DNA from: Bryobacterales bacterium
GTDB taxonomy: Bacteria > Acidobacteriota > Terriglobia > Bryobacterales > Bryobacteraceae
DNA: 46,007 nucleotides
Assembly: GCA_025463005.1 (NCBI GenBank)
Contig: JAOAPR010000022.1
Span: forward strand, 1 to 46,007
Direction of reading: 5' to 3'
Each line of letters begins with the position of its first letter. The first letter of the stretch is position 1. The position numbers and the translations under genes are program-made. Below the pieces are notes generated by a model, which made no database searches, had not been told where the DNA came from, and saw only the letters and a list, made by a program, of their open reading frames with translations. Below, piece after piece: positions 7,861 through 16,009 of this stretch.

Positions 7861-8832
7861 TTGAAGGCACAAACGGTGGACGTCCGTGAATCGGCCGGAC
7901 GGATTCTTTGTTGCACCATTTTTCGCCAGGGCGGGCGCAAGCTCCTGGCCAAAGGTCATGTCTTAAGCGAAGACGATATACGGCTGCTTGAAACCGAGGG
8001 ATTAGGCCAGGTCTGGGTCACAGAACTCGAAGACGGCGAAATCGGTGAAGACGAAGCGGTTCGTCAAGTCGCCGTGGAAACCGGGTGCGGGTGCCTGGAA
8101 ATTTGTCTGGCGGCCGGGGGCCGGGCCAACCTGTTCGCTACCGAAGACTGCTGCGTGCTGGTGGACGAAGAACTGCTCCGTCAGATTAACTGCACAGCGA
8201 GCATCGTCATCGCCACCACCCCGAATTTTACACATGCGCGCAGCCAGCAGCGCATCGCCACCATTAAAAGCGCTCCCTTCGCTGTGGCGCAGCCGCAACT
8301 GGACGCGGTGATCAACATCCTGCGGGAACGCGGCCCCATTTTGCAGGCCCGCTTCATCCGCTCCTCCGCCGTTGCGGTGCTCTACACCGATCCGCTCAAC
8401 GGCGAACGGGCTCGCCAGTTGTTTGAGCCGGTGGTGCGGCAGCGCTTGGATCGTTTCGGCGTGGCGCCCAGCTATGCCCTGGCCCCGCCCGAAGATGAAG
8501 GCTCGGTAGCGCGCGCCCTGCAGCATCTGCTCCGCGCTCGCCCGACTGCCGTTTTGGTCGCGTCCACTTCGGCTCCCGCCGGCCCCGACGACGTGGTCGG
8601 GCGGGCCATGGCCCGTATTGGCTGCCACCTCGAACGATTCCTCGCTCCAGTGGAACCTGGTAATCTGTTGCTGCTAGGCTACAAGGAGGAGGTACCAATC
8701 GTCTCCGCCCCAGGTTGTTTTCGCTCGGCGAAACCGAACGTTCTGGATCTCGTCCTGCCTCCCATGCTGGCGCGTTATCGGATTTCCGGATGGGAAGTAG
8801 CCGGCCTCGGCCACGGCGGCCTGCTAGGCTGA
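7861..8832 (+). CDS. Molybdopterin-binding-fold protein (MoeA/MogA-like domain)
   Basis: A 323-residue protein. TTG 7861 is chosen because GGAGG (7850-7854) lies 6 nt upstream; the frame extends to 7768 but that part is the promoter region. Residues 1-60 resemble a small regulatory lead-in (GHVLSEDDIRLLETEGLGQVWV). The C-terminal half carries the molybdopterin-binding fold: VLVASTSAPAGPDDVVGRA, then LAPVEPGNLLLLGY and VSAPGCFRSAKPNVLDLVLP, matching the substrate-binding loops of MoaB/MoeA-type proteins. No other Moco-synthesis gene is nearby, so it may be a cofactor insertase-like or a repurposed domain protein. It is monocistronic, with its own promoter and a strong terminator after it. Confidence 0.75.
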   Translation: MKAQTVDVRESAGRILCCTIFRQGGRKLLAKGHVLSEDDIRLLETEGLGQVWVTELEDGEIGEDEAVRQVAVETGCGCLEICLAAGGRANLFATEDCCVLVDEELLRQINCTASIVIATTPNFTHARSQQRIATIKSAPFAVAQPQLDAVINILRERGPILQARFIRSSAVAVLYTDPLNGERARQLFEPVVRQRLDRFGVAPSYALAPPEDEGSVARALQHLLRARPTAVLVASTSAPAGPDDVVGRAMARIGCHLERFLAPVEPGNLLLLGYKEEVPIVSAPGCFRSAKPNVLDLVLPPMLARYRISGWEVAGLGHGGLLG

Positions 8833-8916
8833 AACGCCTCCACTTGTTGCTGCAACATCGCGAGTTCCTCCACTACCGCGAGCCGTAACCTCCGAGCGGC
8901 CTGCGGGTGCTCCTTT

Positions 8917-8948
8917 GCCGGGCGCTTTATCGGCGCCCGGCCTTTTTT
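8917..8948 (+). terminator. Rho-independent terminator
   Basis: GCCGGGCGC (8917-8925) pairs perfectly with GCGCCCGGC (8933-8941) around a 7-nt loop and is followed by C and six T (8943-8948). It ends the transcript of the MPT-binding-fold gene and isolates it from acpP. It is the clearest intrinsic terminator in the window. Confidence 0.88.
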
Positions 8949-8959
8949 CCGGGCTAAAC

Positions 8960-8989
8960 TTGCGGCACTCCGCCCTCACCCGGTAGAAT
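8960..8989 (+). promoter_or_regulatory. Candidate promoter of acpP-fabF-etfBA
   Basis: TTGCGG (8960-8965), an 18-bp spacer and TAGAAT (8984-8989) sit just after the terminator and about 34 bp before the acpP start. GGGAGG at 9013-9018 is the Shine-Dalgarno for ATG 9023. Confidence 0.55.
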
Positions 8990-9022
8990 CAATGAGTTTG
9001 CTATAAGAATCCGGGAGGATGC

Positions 9023-9256
9023 ATGTCGGTTGAGCAAAAGGTCAAGCAGATCATCGTCGAACAGCTGGGCGTGGATGAGGCGCAAGTCGATCCCACCGCC
9101 AGTTTCGTCGATGACCTCGGCGCCGATTCGCTGGATATCGTCGAGTTGGTGATGGCGTTCGAGGAAGCTTTCGACCTCGATATCCCCGACGAAGATGCCG
9201 AAAAGATTGCGACGGTTAAAGACGCGATCACTTACATTGAGTCCAAAAAGAAGTAA
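9023..9256 (+). CDS. acpP: Acyl carrier protein
   Basis: A 77-residue acidic protein of normal AcpP length. The phosphopantetheine attachment serine lies in [19 protein letters not shown], followed by the typical [17 protein letters not shown] helix. It carries growing acyl chains for type II fatty-acid synthesis. First gene of an operon with fabF 27 bp downstream. A second, more divergent ACP gene is at 22935-23210. Confidence 0.96.
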   Translation: MSVEQKVKQIIVEQLGVDEAQVDPTASFVDDLGADSLDIVELVMAFEEAFDLDIPDEDAEKIATVKDAITYIESKKK

Positions 9257-9283
9257 CCGGACGGCGAGGTTCAGGGAGCACCC

Positions 9284-10522
9284 TTGCAGCGCAGAGTTGT
9301 AGTTACCGGAGTCGGAATGCTGGCTTCGGTCGGAATCGGCACTGAGCCGGTCTGGCAGGCCATCCGGAGCGGGCAAAGCGGCATCGGCCCCATCACCGCC
9401 TTTGATGCCTCCGAGTTCAGTTGCCGAATCGCCGGCGAGGTCAAGGGATTCGACCCGGCCAACTACATCGAGAAAAAAGAAATCAAGAAAATGGGCCGGT
9501 TCATCCAACTGGCCATCGCGGCGGCGGATTTTGCAATCCAGGGTTCCGGGTTCAAGGTGCGGGCCGAGAACGCCGAACGTACCGGCGTTTATATCGGCAG
9601 CGGCATCGGAGGATTCGAGGTGATCGAGCGGGAACACAAAATCCTGCTCGAAAAAGGACCCAGCCGCATCTCTCCATTTTTCATTCCGGCGACCATCGTC
9701 AATCTGGCTGCCGGCTGCGTCTCCATCCGGATGGGCGCGAAGGGGCCCAATTCGGCGACGGCGACGGCTTGCACCAGCGGAGCGCACGCAGTGGGCGATT
9801 CCTTTCGACTGATCCAGCGCGGCGACGCCGACGTGATGATCTGCGGTGGCGCCGAGGCCGCCATTACGCCCATGAGCATCGGCGGTTTCGCCGCCATGAG
9901 GGCGCTGTCACAGCGCAACGATCAGCCCGAGCGGGCTTCGCGCCCCTGGGATCGCGACCGTGACGGATTCGTGGCGGGAGAAGGATCCGGCATCCTGATC
10001 CTCGAAGATTATGAGCACGCCCAGCGTCGCGGCGCGCCCATGTTGGCGGAAATGGTGGGCTACGGCATGAGCGGGGACGCGTTCCACATCACCTCGCCTT
10101 CGGAAGACGGCGATGGCGGCGTCCGCGTCATGCGCAACGCGCTCAAAGACGCGAATCTCCAGCCTCACCAGATCGATTACGTCAACGCCCACGGCACGTC
10201 TACGCCGGTCGGCGACCGCATCGAAACCATCGCGCTCAAGCGCTTGTTCGGAGAGCACGCCCGCAAAGTCGCCATCAGCTCCACCAAGTCCATGACCGGA
10301 CATCTGCTGGGCGGCGCCGGCGGACTGGAAGCCGGCATCACTGTGCTTGCCATTCGCGACCAGATCGCGCCGCCGACCATCAATTACGAGTGTCCCGACC
10401 CCGAATGCGATCTGGATTACGTGCCGAATCACGCCCGCCCCATGCCGATCGAGTATGCACTCTCCAATTCCTTCGGCTTCGGCGGCACCAACGGCTGCCT
10501 GATTTTTAAGAAACTCGAATGA
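9284..10522 (+). CDS. fabF: 3-oxoacyl-ACP synthase II
   Basis: A 412-residue condensing enzyme starting at TTG 9284, with GGGAG 5 nt upstream. Catalytic triad in family context: Cys in TATACTSGAHAVGD, His in NAHGTSTPVGD, and His in STKSMTGHLLGGAGG; C-terminal NSFGFGGTNGCLIF. It extends acyl-ACP with malonyl-ACP and partners the acpP just upstream. Its last codons overlap the ATG of etfB (ATGA), so fatty-acid elongation and an electron-transfer flavoprotein are translationally coupled here. Confidence 0.96.
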   Translation: MQRRVVVTGVGMLASVGIGTEPVWQAIRSGQSGIGPITAFDASEFSCRIAGEVKGFDPANYIEKKEIKKMGRFIQLAIAAADFAIQGSGFKVRAENAERTGVYIGSGIGGFEVIEREHKILLEKGPSRISPFFIPATIVNLAAGCVSIRMGAKGPNSATATACTSGAHAVGDSFRLIQRGDADVMICGGAEAAITPMSIGGFAAMRALSQRNDQPERASRPWDRDRDGFVAGEGSGILILEDYEHAQRRGAPMLAEMVGYGMSGDAFHITSPSEDGDGGVRVMRNALKDANLQPHQIDYVNAHGTSTPVGDRIETIALKRLFGEHARKVAISSTKSMTGHLLGGAGGLEAGITVLAIRDQIAPPTINYECPDPECDLDYVPNHARPMPIEYALSNSFGFGGTNGCLIFKKLE

Positions 10523-11301
10523 AAATCGCGGTCGCGATCAAGCAGGTGCCTCTCCGCGACTCTCCCCTTCGCGTGAACGCGGCCGGAACCTGGATCGAAG
10601 AAGACAATCTAAGCTTCGAGATCAACGAACCCGACGCCTACGCGCTCGAGGAAGCCCTGCAGTTGCGCGAAAAACACGGCGGCGAGGTGATCGTGCTCAG
10701 CGCCGGTCCGGCGCGCGCGTCGCAAACCATCCGCGAAGCCCTCGCCAAGGGGGCCGACCGCGCGATCCATATCGAACATGCCGACCTCGCGTCGCTCGAT
10801 ACTCTGGGCGTCGGGCACCTGCTTGCAGCAGCACTGCGAAATGAATCGCCCGATCTCATTCTCACCGGCCTCCAGTCCGACGATCTCGGCTACGGCCAAA
10901 CCGGCGTCGTCCTGGCCGAGCTGCTCGGCCTGCCGCACTCGACCATCATCATGCAAGTGCAAGTTATGAACGATGTCCAGCCGGGCAAGCTCCGCGTCAA
11001 GCGCGAACTGGAAGACGGCTGGTTCCAACATATCGAGATGCCTCTGCCCGCCGTGCTTACGATTCAAAGCGGATTGAACAAACTGCGCTACGCCACGCTG
11101 ATGGGCATCAAGAAAGCCAAGACCAAGGAGATCAAGGTGGTCAGCGCAGCGGAACTGGGCGCTTTGCCGCCGCCCTCAGCGGTAATCGAAAAAATATACG
11201 CTCCCGAAAAAAGCAACCAGGCCCAGATCTTCGAAGGCGATGCCAAAACGGCCGCCGCCAAACTGGTAGAGAAGTTGCGCTTCGAAGCACGGGTTATATG
11301 A
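10519..11301 (+). CDS. etfB: Electron transfer flavoprotein, beta subunit
   Basis: A 260-residue protein of normal EtfB length, starting within the fabF stop (ATGA). Motifs: MKIAVAIKQVP at the N-terminus, FEINEPDAYALEEAL, and LTGLQSDDLGYGQTG of the nucleotide-binding loop, then ELEDGWFQHIEMPLPAVLTIQSGLN split around the domain junction. EtfAB carries electrons from acyl-CoA or other dehydrogenases to the quinone pool through ETF-quinone oxidoreductase. No dehydrogenase or ETF-QO gene is in the window. etfA follows with another ATGA overlap. Confidence 0.94.
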   Translation: MKIAVAIKQVPLRDSPLRVNAAGTWIEEDNLSFEINEPDAYALEEALQLREKHGGEVIVLSAGPARASQTIREALAKGADRAIHIEHADLASLDTLGVGHLLAAALRNESPDLILTGLQSDDLGYGQTGVVLAELLGLPHSTIIMQVQVMNDVQPGKLRVKRELEDGWFQHIEMPLPAVLTIQSGLNKLRYATLMGIKKAKTKEIKVVSAAELGALPPPSAVIEKIYAPEKSNQAQIFEGDAKTAAAKLVEKLRFEARVI

Positions 11302-12140
11302 GCGTTCTCGCGATTGTTGAACAGCGTATGGCCGGCGAAGTTTTGGCTGCGGCACAAGAATTCGGATCGCCCCTCAAGGCGTGCTCGATCGATCTGCCCT
11401 ACACCGCCGACGCCTACACCGCAGCGGCTGAAGAACTGATCCGCAAGGTGAATCCCACGCTGGTCGTTTTTGGGCACACCTATCAGACTCGCGATTATGC
11501 TCCCAAGCTGGCCGCGCGATTCGGGCGCGTTCTGATCAGCGACGTAATCGGCGGCAAACCGCCGGTGTTCGTACGCCAGATGTTCCAAGGAAAATTCAAC
11601 GCCGATGTGCGTCTTTCAGGCGACGGGCCGCACTTTCTCTCGATCCAGGCCGGAGCTTGGCGAGCCGAGGAGAACCCTGCCGCTGTCGAAACATTTTCTC
11701 CAAGTTCCACGACGTCGCGACAAGTGCCGGAGGCGCCATTTCGAGAATCGGCTCGCGCGGTGGATCTGACCGCCGCGGACATCATCGTGTCGGTCGGCCG
11801 CGGCATCAAGGAAAAGGAAAATATCCCGGTCGTCGAAGCGCTGGCCCAGGCGCTCGGCGCCGAGCTTGCCGCCTCCCGGCCTATCTGCGACGCGGGCTGG
11901 CTGCCCATGGATCGCCAGGTCGGCAGCTCCGGCCAAACGGTTTCGCCGAAGGTCTATGTCGCAGTCGGAATATCAGGCGCGATCCAGCACCTGGTCGGCA
12001 TGAAAGGCGCGAAAACTATAGTCGCGATCAACAAGGACCGCGATGCTCCCATCTTCGATGTGGCGCACTACGGAATCGTGGGAGATCTATTCGAAGTGGT
12101 TCCCGCCCTGGTGGAAGAAATCAAAAAAACGAAGGCCTGA
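11298..12140 (+). CDS. etfA: Electron transfer flavoprotein, alpha subunit
   Basis: A 280-residue EtfA, somewhat shorter than the usual 310-320; the shortening appears to lie in the N-terminal domain and linker, since the C-terminal FAD domain is complete. FAD-binding signature: [59 protein letters not shown]. It forms the heterodimer with EtfB. Its stop lies only 2 nt from the stop of the convergent DUF3106 gene, which leaves no room for a terminator between them. Confidence 0.94.
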   Translation: MSVLAIVEQRMAGEVLAAAQEFGSPLKACSIDLPYTADAYTAAAEELIRKVNPTLVVFGHTYQTRDYAPKLAARFGRVLISDVIGGKPPVFVRQMFQGKFNADVRLSGDGPHFLSIQAGAWRAEENPAAVETFSPSSTTSRQVPEAPFRESARAVDLTAADIIVSVGRGIKEKENIPVVEALAQALGAELAASRPICDAGWLPMDRQVGSSGQTVSPKVYVAVGISGAIQHLVGMKGAKTIVAINKDRDAPIFDVAHYGIVGDLFEVVPALVEEIKKTKA

Positions 12141-12142
12141 TC

Positions 12143-12649
12143 CTACTGGCCTTCCGGTATGCCCGCCACCTGGCGCAGGATCTCCATCTCATCCGGCGAG
12201 AAATCGCGAGCGTCGCTGTTCAGACGATCTCTCCGCTCGGCCGGTCTCAACAAACGCAGTTGCTGGATCTCCGACCGCACTGCCTGACGCCGCGCGGGAC
12301 GAAGGTTGACGAAGGCCGGATACAAATCCTGCAGCCGCTGAAGCTGATCCGGAGGAAGCTGCTGCAGCCGGCTGAGCTGCGCTTCCACCTGCTGGCGCCG
12401 ATCCGGAGGTAGTTGCGACAGCGCACGCTCCTGTTCCTCGGGCGACATTTGGAGGAAGCGCACTACGGCGGGCGCGGGAAGCGGCAGCATCTTCTGCTGC
12501 TTCGCCTTCAGTTCCTTGATCTTCTGCTGCCGCAGAGCCTTCTCTTTGATGATATTTTCTTTGGCGGCCCCGCCTTGCGCCGCTGCGCGCGTCACGAACG
12601 CCGCGGTCACCGCCACTACCAAAACCACACGGACGAACAGAAGCCGCAT
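12143..12649 (-). CDS. DUF3106 secreted helical protein, sigma-factor-linked
   Basis: A 168-residue protein with a signal peptide (residues 1-25, ends RAAAQ) and an almost wholly helical, Arg/Gln/Leu-rich mature part. It contains repeated MSPEEQERALSQLPPDRRQQ- and LRPAERRDRL-type segments, the DUF3106 pattern. It is the last gene after an ECF sigma factor and its anti-sigma factor, 2 nt downstream of the latter. Helical periplasmic proteins in this position often sense envelope stress or metals (CpxP/Spy/ZraP-like proteins); that role is inference only. No metal ligands stand out. Confidence 0.72.
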   Translation of the reverse strand: MRLLFVRVVLVVAVTAAFVTRAAAQGGAAKENIIKEKALRQQKIKELKAKQQKMLPLPAPAVVRFLQMSPEEQERALSQLPPDRRQQVEAQLSRLQQLPPDQLQRLQDLYPAFVNLRPARRQAVRSEIQQLRLLRPAERRDRLNSDARDFSPDEMEILRQVAGIPEGQ

Positions 12650-12651
12650 GT

Positions 12652-13080
12652 TTACCTATCGCTCCCGATCGGTATCAGCAGGTCCAAATCATCCACGGCC
12701 TGTGCCACCTGTTCGATCTCAACGTTACTTGCTTGCTTCGAAGCATCCGGAGTTCCGGGAACGCGCAAGAACAGCGCCAGCACCGCCACTACCGCGGCAG
12801 CCGCAGCCAGCGGGGCGACCGGACGCCATAACAGGCGCCTCCACCACGACGGCCTCATCTCATCCGCGGCGATACGCGCATACAGCCGGGCGTCAAATCC
12901 CGGCGTGATCTCGGGGGCCGCGAATTCGTCCAGCCGTTCCCACACAGCGATCAGGCTGCGGCAATCCGCGCATTCCTGGACGTGCTGATTTAATTCGGCT
13001 GTGCGAGCCGCGTCCAGCGTTTTGGCCAGGTAACCGGTCAGAAGATCGGCGCCCTGTTGGTTCTTGCCTAGGCAAATCAT
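12652..13080 (-). CDS. Anti-sigma factor, zinc-finger (ZAS/zf-HC2) type
   Basis: A 142-residue single-pass membrane protein. The cytoplasmic anti-sigma domain has HVQECADC (His33, Cys37, Cys40), the HxxxCxxC zinc motif; Cys3 may be the fourth ligand. One transmembrane helix (about 88-108, LAAAAAVVAVLALFL) and a short acidic periplasmic tail follow. It should hold the ECF sigma factor encoded directly upstream in check and release it on an envelope signal. The gap from the sigma gene is 46 nt and contains an unusual AT-rich hairpin between the Shine-Dalgarno and the ATG. Confidence 0.87.
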   Translation of the reverse strand: MICLGKNQQGADLLTGYLAKTLDAARTAELNQHVQECADCRSLIAVWERLDEFAAPEITPGFDARLYARIAADEMRPSWWRRLLWRPVAPLAAAAAVVAVLALFLRVPGTPDASKQASNVEIEQVAQAVDDLDLLIPIGSDR

Positions 13081-13081
13081 A

Positions 13082-13104
13082 GCTTTTTCAAAAAAAGCCC
13101 CCTC
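13082..13104 (-). promoter_or_regulatory. AT-rich hairpin between Shine-Dalgarno and start of the anti-sigma gene
   Basis: On the minus strand GAGGGGG (13104-13098) is the only Shine-Dalgarno candidate, 17 nt from ATG 13080, too far for normal use. The spacer holds GCTTTTT and AAAAAGC with a 3-nt loop (13082-13098), so folding would bring the Shine-Dalgarno next to the start codon. Seen in sequence; an effect on translation is inference. Confidence 0.4.
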
Positions 13105-13126
13105 AAGAAAGAAAGTTACTACTTCG

Positions 13127-13753
13127 TTAGGCCATGTGGGCCAGCTGGCCCCGCAAGGATTCGTACGCCCGGAACAACAACGACTTGATCGCGGATTCCG
13201 AACAATTCAAAACCGCCGCGATCTGCCCGTAATCCAGGCCCTCATACTTGTGCATCAGGACTGCGGCGCGCTGCTTGGCGGGCAGCGCTTCAATCGCCTG
13301 CCTCACCTCGCGTACCTTGACCTCATGGACCATCTCTTGCTCAACGGTCTGTTGCCGTTCCGCCACCTGGCGTTCCATGCCGTCGAGCGTCTCTTCATCC
13401 AGGCTCTCGTGGCCTTTTTCTTTTTTTCGGTCGCGTATCGAATTCAGAGCCACATGCGTGGCAATCCGGAACAGCCAAGTTGTAAACTTCGCGGTTGGTT
13501 CGTACGTCTTCCGGCTCCGGTAGACCCGCAGAAAGACCTCCTGCGCCAACTCCTCCGACACGGCTTGGTTCTGCACCATCCGGTACAGGAAGTGCACCAC
13601 GGGCCCCCGGTGCCGCTCCAGCAACAATGCAAAGCTGGTGTCGTCCCCTTCACGGACCCGCAGCATCAACTGGGCGTCTCGTTCCAGGGCGACGACAGCC
13701 TCCATATCCTCGTTAACCCGAGGCTTCGGAGAAGGTTGCGGAAGATTTGACAC
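13127..13753 (-). CDS. ECF-type RNA polymerase sigma factor
   Basis: A 208-residue sigma-70-family protein with regions 2 and 4 only. Region 2 is about residues 25-110 (SFALLLERHRGPVVHFLYRM, EELAQEVFLRVYR, TWLFRIATHVALNSIRDRKK). Region 4 is about 145-205 (ALPAKQRAAVLMHKYEGLDY, then QIAAVLNCSESAIKSLLFRA). The frame opens at GTG 13753; ATG at residue 17 is an alternative start. A zf-HC2 anti-sigma gene follows directly. The gene begins 17 nt after gpsA, so it is probably co-transcribed with phospholipid-synthesis genes. Confidence 0.92.
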   Translation of the reverse strand: MSNLPQPSPKPRVNEDMEAVVALERDAQLMLRVREGDDTSFALLLERHRGPVVHFLYRMVQNQAVSEELAQEVFLRVYRSRKTYEPTAKFTTWLFRIATHVALNSIRDRKKEKGHESLDEETLDGMERQVAERQQTVEQEMVHEVKVREVRQAIEALPAKQRAAVLMHKYEGLDYGQIAAVLNCSESAIKSLLFRAYESLRGQLAHMA

Positions 13754-13770
13754 AGCTCTGGTTCCCGACT

Positions 13771-14772
13771 CTATTCTCCCTTAAGCGTCCGCTCCATCAA
13801 CTCACGCACGGCATCCTGCGGGGACTTTTGACCGCCCATGACTGCGTGCATCTGTTGAATAATCGGCAGATCCACCCCAAGCTTTTCCCCCAGCGCCACC
13901 GCCGACGTACAGGTTTCCACCCCCTCGGCGACCATTCGCATCGACCCAAGAATCTCGCCCAGCGGGCGTCCCCTACCCAACTCCTTGCCTACGTGCCGGT
14001 TACGACTCAAATCACCGCTGCACGTAAGTACCAGGTCGCCTAGTCCCGCCAAACCAGCCAGCGTTTTGGCTTGGCCACCCATGGCGATGGCCAACCGCGT
14101 AATCTCGGCCAAGCCCCGGGTAATCAACGCGGCGGTGGGATTGTGCCCCAGGCCCAGTCCCTCGCAGATGCCCGCTCCAATGGCGATCACGTTCTTCAAG
14201 GCTGCCCCCACCTCGACACCCGCCGGATCCTGGTTCGTATACAAACGTAAACTGGGTCCGGAGAACGCTTCCTGCACGCAGCGTGCGACCTCGGCGTTGG
14301 AGGAAGCCACTACTACCGCCGTCGGATTTCCGGCGGCCACCTCGCGCGCGAAGGTCGGACCGGAGAGCACGGCCACACGAGGAAGCGCGAATTTGGCAGC
14401 GACCACCTGCTCGATCACTTCGGACATGCGCGACAGGCTTCCCTGCTCCAGACCTTTGGTCGCGCTCACCAGGATCATGGAAGGGGTCAGGTGTGGCAGC
14501 ATCGCCGTATAGATACCGCGCGCGTGGTGCGACGGCATCACGCCCAGCACGATATCGGCGCCCTCCAGCGCATACTCGAGATTCCCGGTGACGGCCTGAA
14601 CATTTTCCGGAAGGCGGAATCCAGGAAGAAAAATGTCGTTCTCGCGCGAAGTGGCCATGCGCGCGGCCAGATCCGCTTCGTACACCCAAAGCTTCAGCGA
14701 TTCGGACCGCGGAGCCAGCACGATCGCGAGCGCCGTGCCCCAGCTACCACCTCCGATAATCGCCAGCTTCAT
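13771..14772 (-). CDS. gpsA: Glycerol-3-phosphate dehydrogenase [NAD(P)+]
   Basis: A 333-residue enzyme that reduces dihydroxyacetone phosphate to sn-glycerol-3-phosphate for phospholipid synthesis. ATG 14772 (MKLAIIGGGSWGTALAIVL) overlaps the plsY stop as ATGA; the longer frame to 14907 lies inside plsY and is not used. Motifs: GGGSWGTALA dinucleotide loop, VSATKGLEQGSLSRMSEV, SGPTFAREVA, the catalytic Lys in GAALKNVIAIGAGICEGL, and GLAGLGDLVLTC. With plsY upstream it supplies and consumes the same backbone. Confidence 0.96.
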   Translation of the reverse strand: MKLAIIGGGSWGTALAIVLAPRSESLKLWVYEADLAARMATSRENDIFLPGFRLPENVQAVTGNLEYALEGADIVLGVMPSHHARGIYTAMLPHLTPSMILVSATKGLEQGSLSRMSEVIEQVVAAKFALPRVAVLSGPTFAREVAAGNPTAVVVASSNAEVARCVQEAFSGPSLRLYTNQDPAGVEVGAALKNVIAIGAGICEGLGLGHNPTAALITRGLAEITRLAIAMGGQAKTLAGLAGLGDLVLTCSGDLSRNRHVGKELGRGRPLGEILGSMRMVAEGVETCTSAVALGEKLGVDLPIIQQMHAVMGGQKSPQDAVRELMERTLKGE

Positions 14773-15380
14773 GAAACTCCCCAGCGAAAGACCGGCTCCC
14801 TGCCGGTGCGGATGCGCTGCAGGTTCTCTTTGTGCCTGTATACGACGATGGCTGCCGCAATAATCGCCGCAATCAGCTCGTTCGGCGTCGGGTGCTGGAT
14901 CAGCCAAACCCCCAGGGGAAATGTCGCCGCCATCAGGATGGAAGCAGCCGAGATGTAGCGCGTCACCGTGACTGTGATCACGAACACGATCAGCGCCGCC
15001 AACATCGGGATCGGCGTCAGGTACAAAAACGCACCGATGAACGTCGCCACCGCCTTGCCGCCCTTGAACCCCAGGAAAATCGGAAACGCATGACCAACCA
15101 TTACCGCCAGCGCGGCGTTGGCCATCCAGCCGGGTGAGTTATCGGTTAACATTCCGGCGATCCACACCGCCGCGAATCCCTTGGCCATATCGAGAGCGAG
15201 CGTAGCCACAGCGGCGCCCCGCCCGGCAGCGCGCAGGACATTGGTCGCGCCGATATTCCCGCTGCCCTCGCCCCGGACGTCTTTGCCGGTGGTGAATCGA
15301 GTCAGCAGATAGCCGAAGGGGATGGCGCCCAACAAGTAGGCGACGACGATTGCAAGTAGTCCAGTCACTTGTGCGGTCAT
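14769..15380 (-). CDS. plsY: Acyl-phosphate:glycerol-3-phosphate acyltransferase
   Basis: A 203-residue polytopic membrane enzyme that acylates glycerol-3-phosphate from acyl phosphate, making lysophosphatidate. Conserved PlsY segments are visible: GAIPFGYLLTRF, GEGSGNIGATNVLRAAG, LDMAKGFAAV, and VGHAFPIFLGFKGGKAVAT. Both ends overlap neighbours by ATGA (thpR upstream, gpsA downstream), giving the tightly coupled order thpR-plsY-gpsA. Confidence 0.96.
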   Translation of the reverse strand: MTAQVTGLLAIVVAYLLGAIPFGYLLTRFTTGKDVRGEGSGNIGATNVLRAAGRGAAVATLALDMAKGFAAVWIAGMLTDNSPGWMANAALAVMVGHAFPIFLGFKGGKAVATFIGAFLYLTPIPMLAALIVFVITVTVTRYISAASILMAATFPLGVWLIQHPTPNELIAAIIAAAIVVYRHKENLQRIRTGREPVFRWGVS

Positions 15381-15922
15381 GTGTTGAGAGGAAATTCCTG
15401 AAGCTTAGTGTACTTTCCGCCGGTCGATAGATACAAAGCAAAAGACGAAGCCGTGTAGGATCCGATAGGGGAAAGCTCAATCTCAGCAAGTGTGGGTCTC
15501 AGGGTGTCCAGCGGCACCGTCTTCCGAGTTCGCGCAAGTGTGACGTGCGGACGATAGATCCGGTCGTCCGGTGCAACACCAATGCCCTGCATAGCCCGTT
15601 CAGTGTCGGCCGCCAGTGCAGTGAGGGCTTCGCCGGCTTCGACTCCTGCATAAAGAACGCGCGCGCTACGCGGATTCGGGAGCCAGCCCAGCCTGCGAAT
15701 CGCGATTTCTACCGGCGCTGAGTTTGTGATCGCAGAGAGGGCCCGTTTCAGGTCGTCGAGCCGCTCCTCTGGCCATTCGCCGATGAATTTTGTCGTGATG
15801 TGCAGTTTCTCGAGGGGAATCCAGTGCAGCTTCGCTAAAGGGCGCAGCCGGTCGAGCAGAGCCGCAAGTCGAGTCTTGACGTCGGGCGGAATGTCGATCG
15901 CGGTGAAAAGTCGCAGACCCAC
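15377..15922 (-). CDS. thpR: RNA 2',3'-cyclic phosphodiesterase (2H family)
   Basis: A 181-residue 2H-phosphoesterase. GTG 15922 is chosen because the family begins MGLRLFTAIDIP; the frame is open to 15991 but the extra residues are unrelated. The two catalytic HxT motifs are HITTKF (His41, Thr43) and HVTLAR (His126, Thr128). Family members open 2',3'-cyclic phosphates and can ligate tRNA halves in vitro. No clear Shine-Dalgarno. It starts an operon with plsY through an ATGA overlap; the link to phospholipid synthesis has no obvious reason. Confidence 0.88.
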   Translation of the reverse strand: MGLRLFTAIDIPPDVKTRLAALLDRLRPLAKLHWIPLEKLHITTKFIGEWPEERLDDLKRALSAITNSAPVEIAIRRLGWLPNPRSARVLYAGVEAGEALTALAADTERAMQGIGVAPDDRIYRPHVTLARTRKTVPLDTLRPTLAEIELSPIGSYTASSFALYLSTGGKYTKLQEFPLNT

Positions 15923-15956
15923 CAGTGTACGGCAATGGTGAGCAGCTCGGCCTGTA

Positions 15957-15993
15957 CCTTGGGCGGGAACTGCGATCTGGCGCCCGCCCAAGG
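15957..15993. repeat. Perfect 11-bp inverted repeat between the phosphodiesterase gene and thpR
   Basis: CCTTGGGCGGG (15957-15967) and CCCGCCCAAGG (15983-15993) are exact reverse complements around a 15-nt loop. Reading the minus strand it lies 17 nt after the stop of the broken phosphodiesterase gene and about 35 nt before thpR. A stable RNA stem is expected, but no T-run follows, so it is either a Rho-type or 3'-end-stabilising structure, or an operator for the thpR operon. Confidence 0.6.
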
Positions 15994-16009
15994 CTAAACA
16001 ATACCTCTG

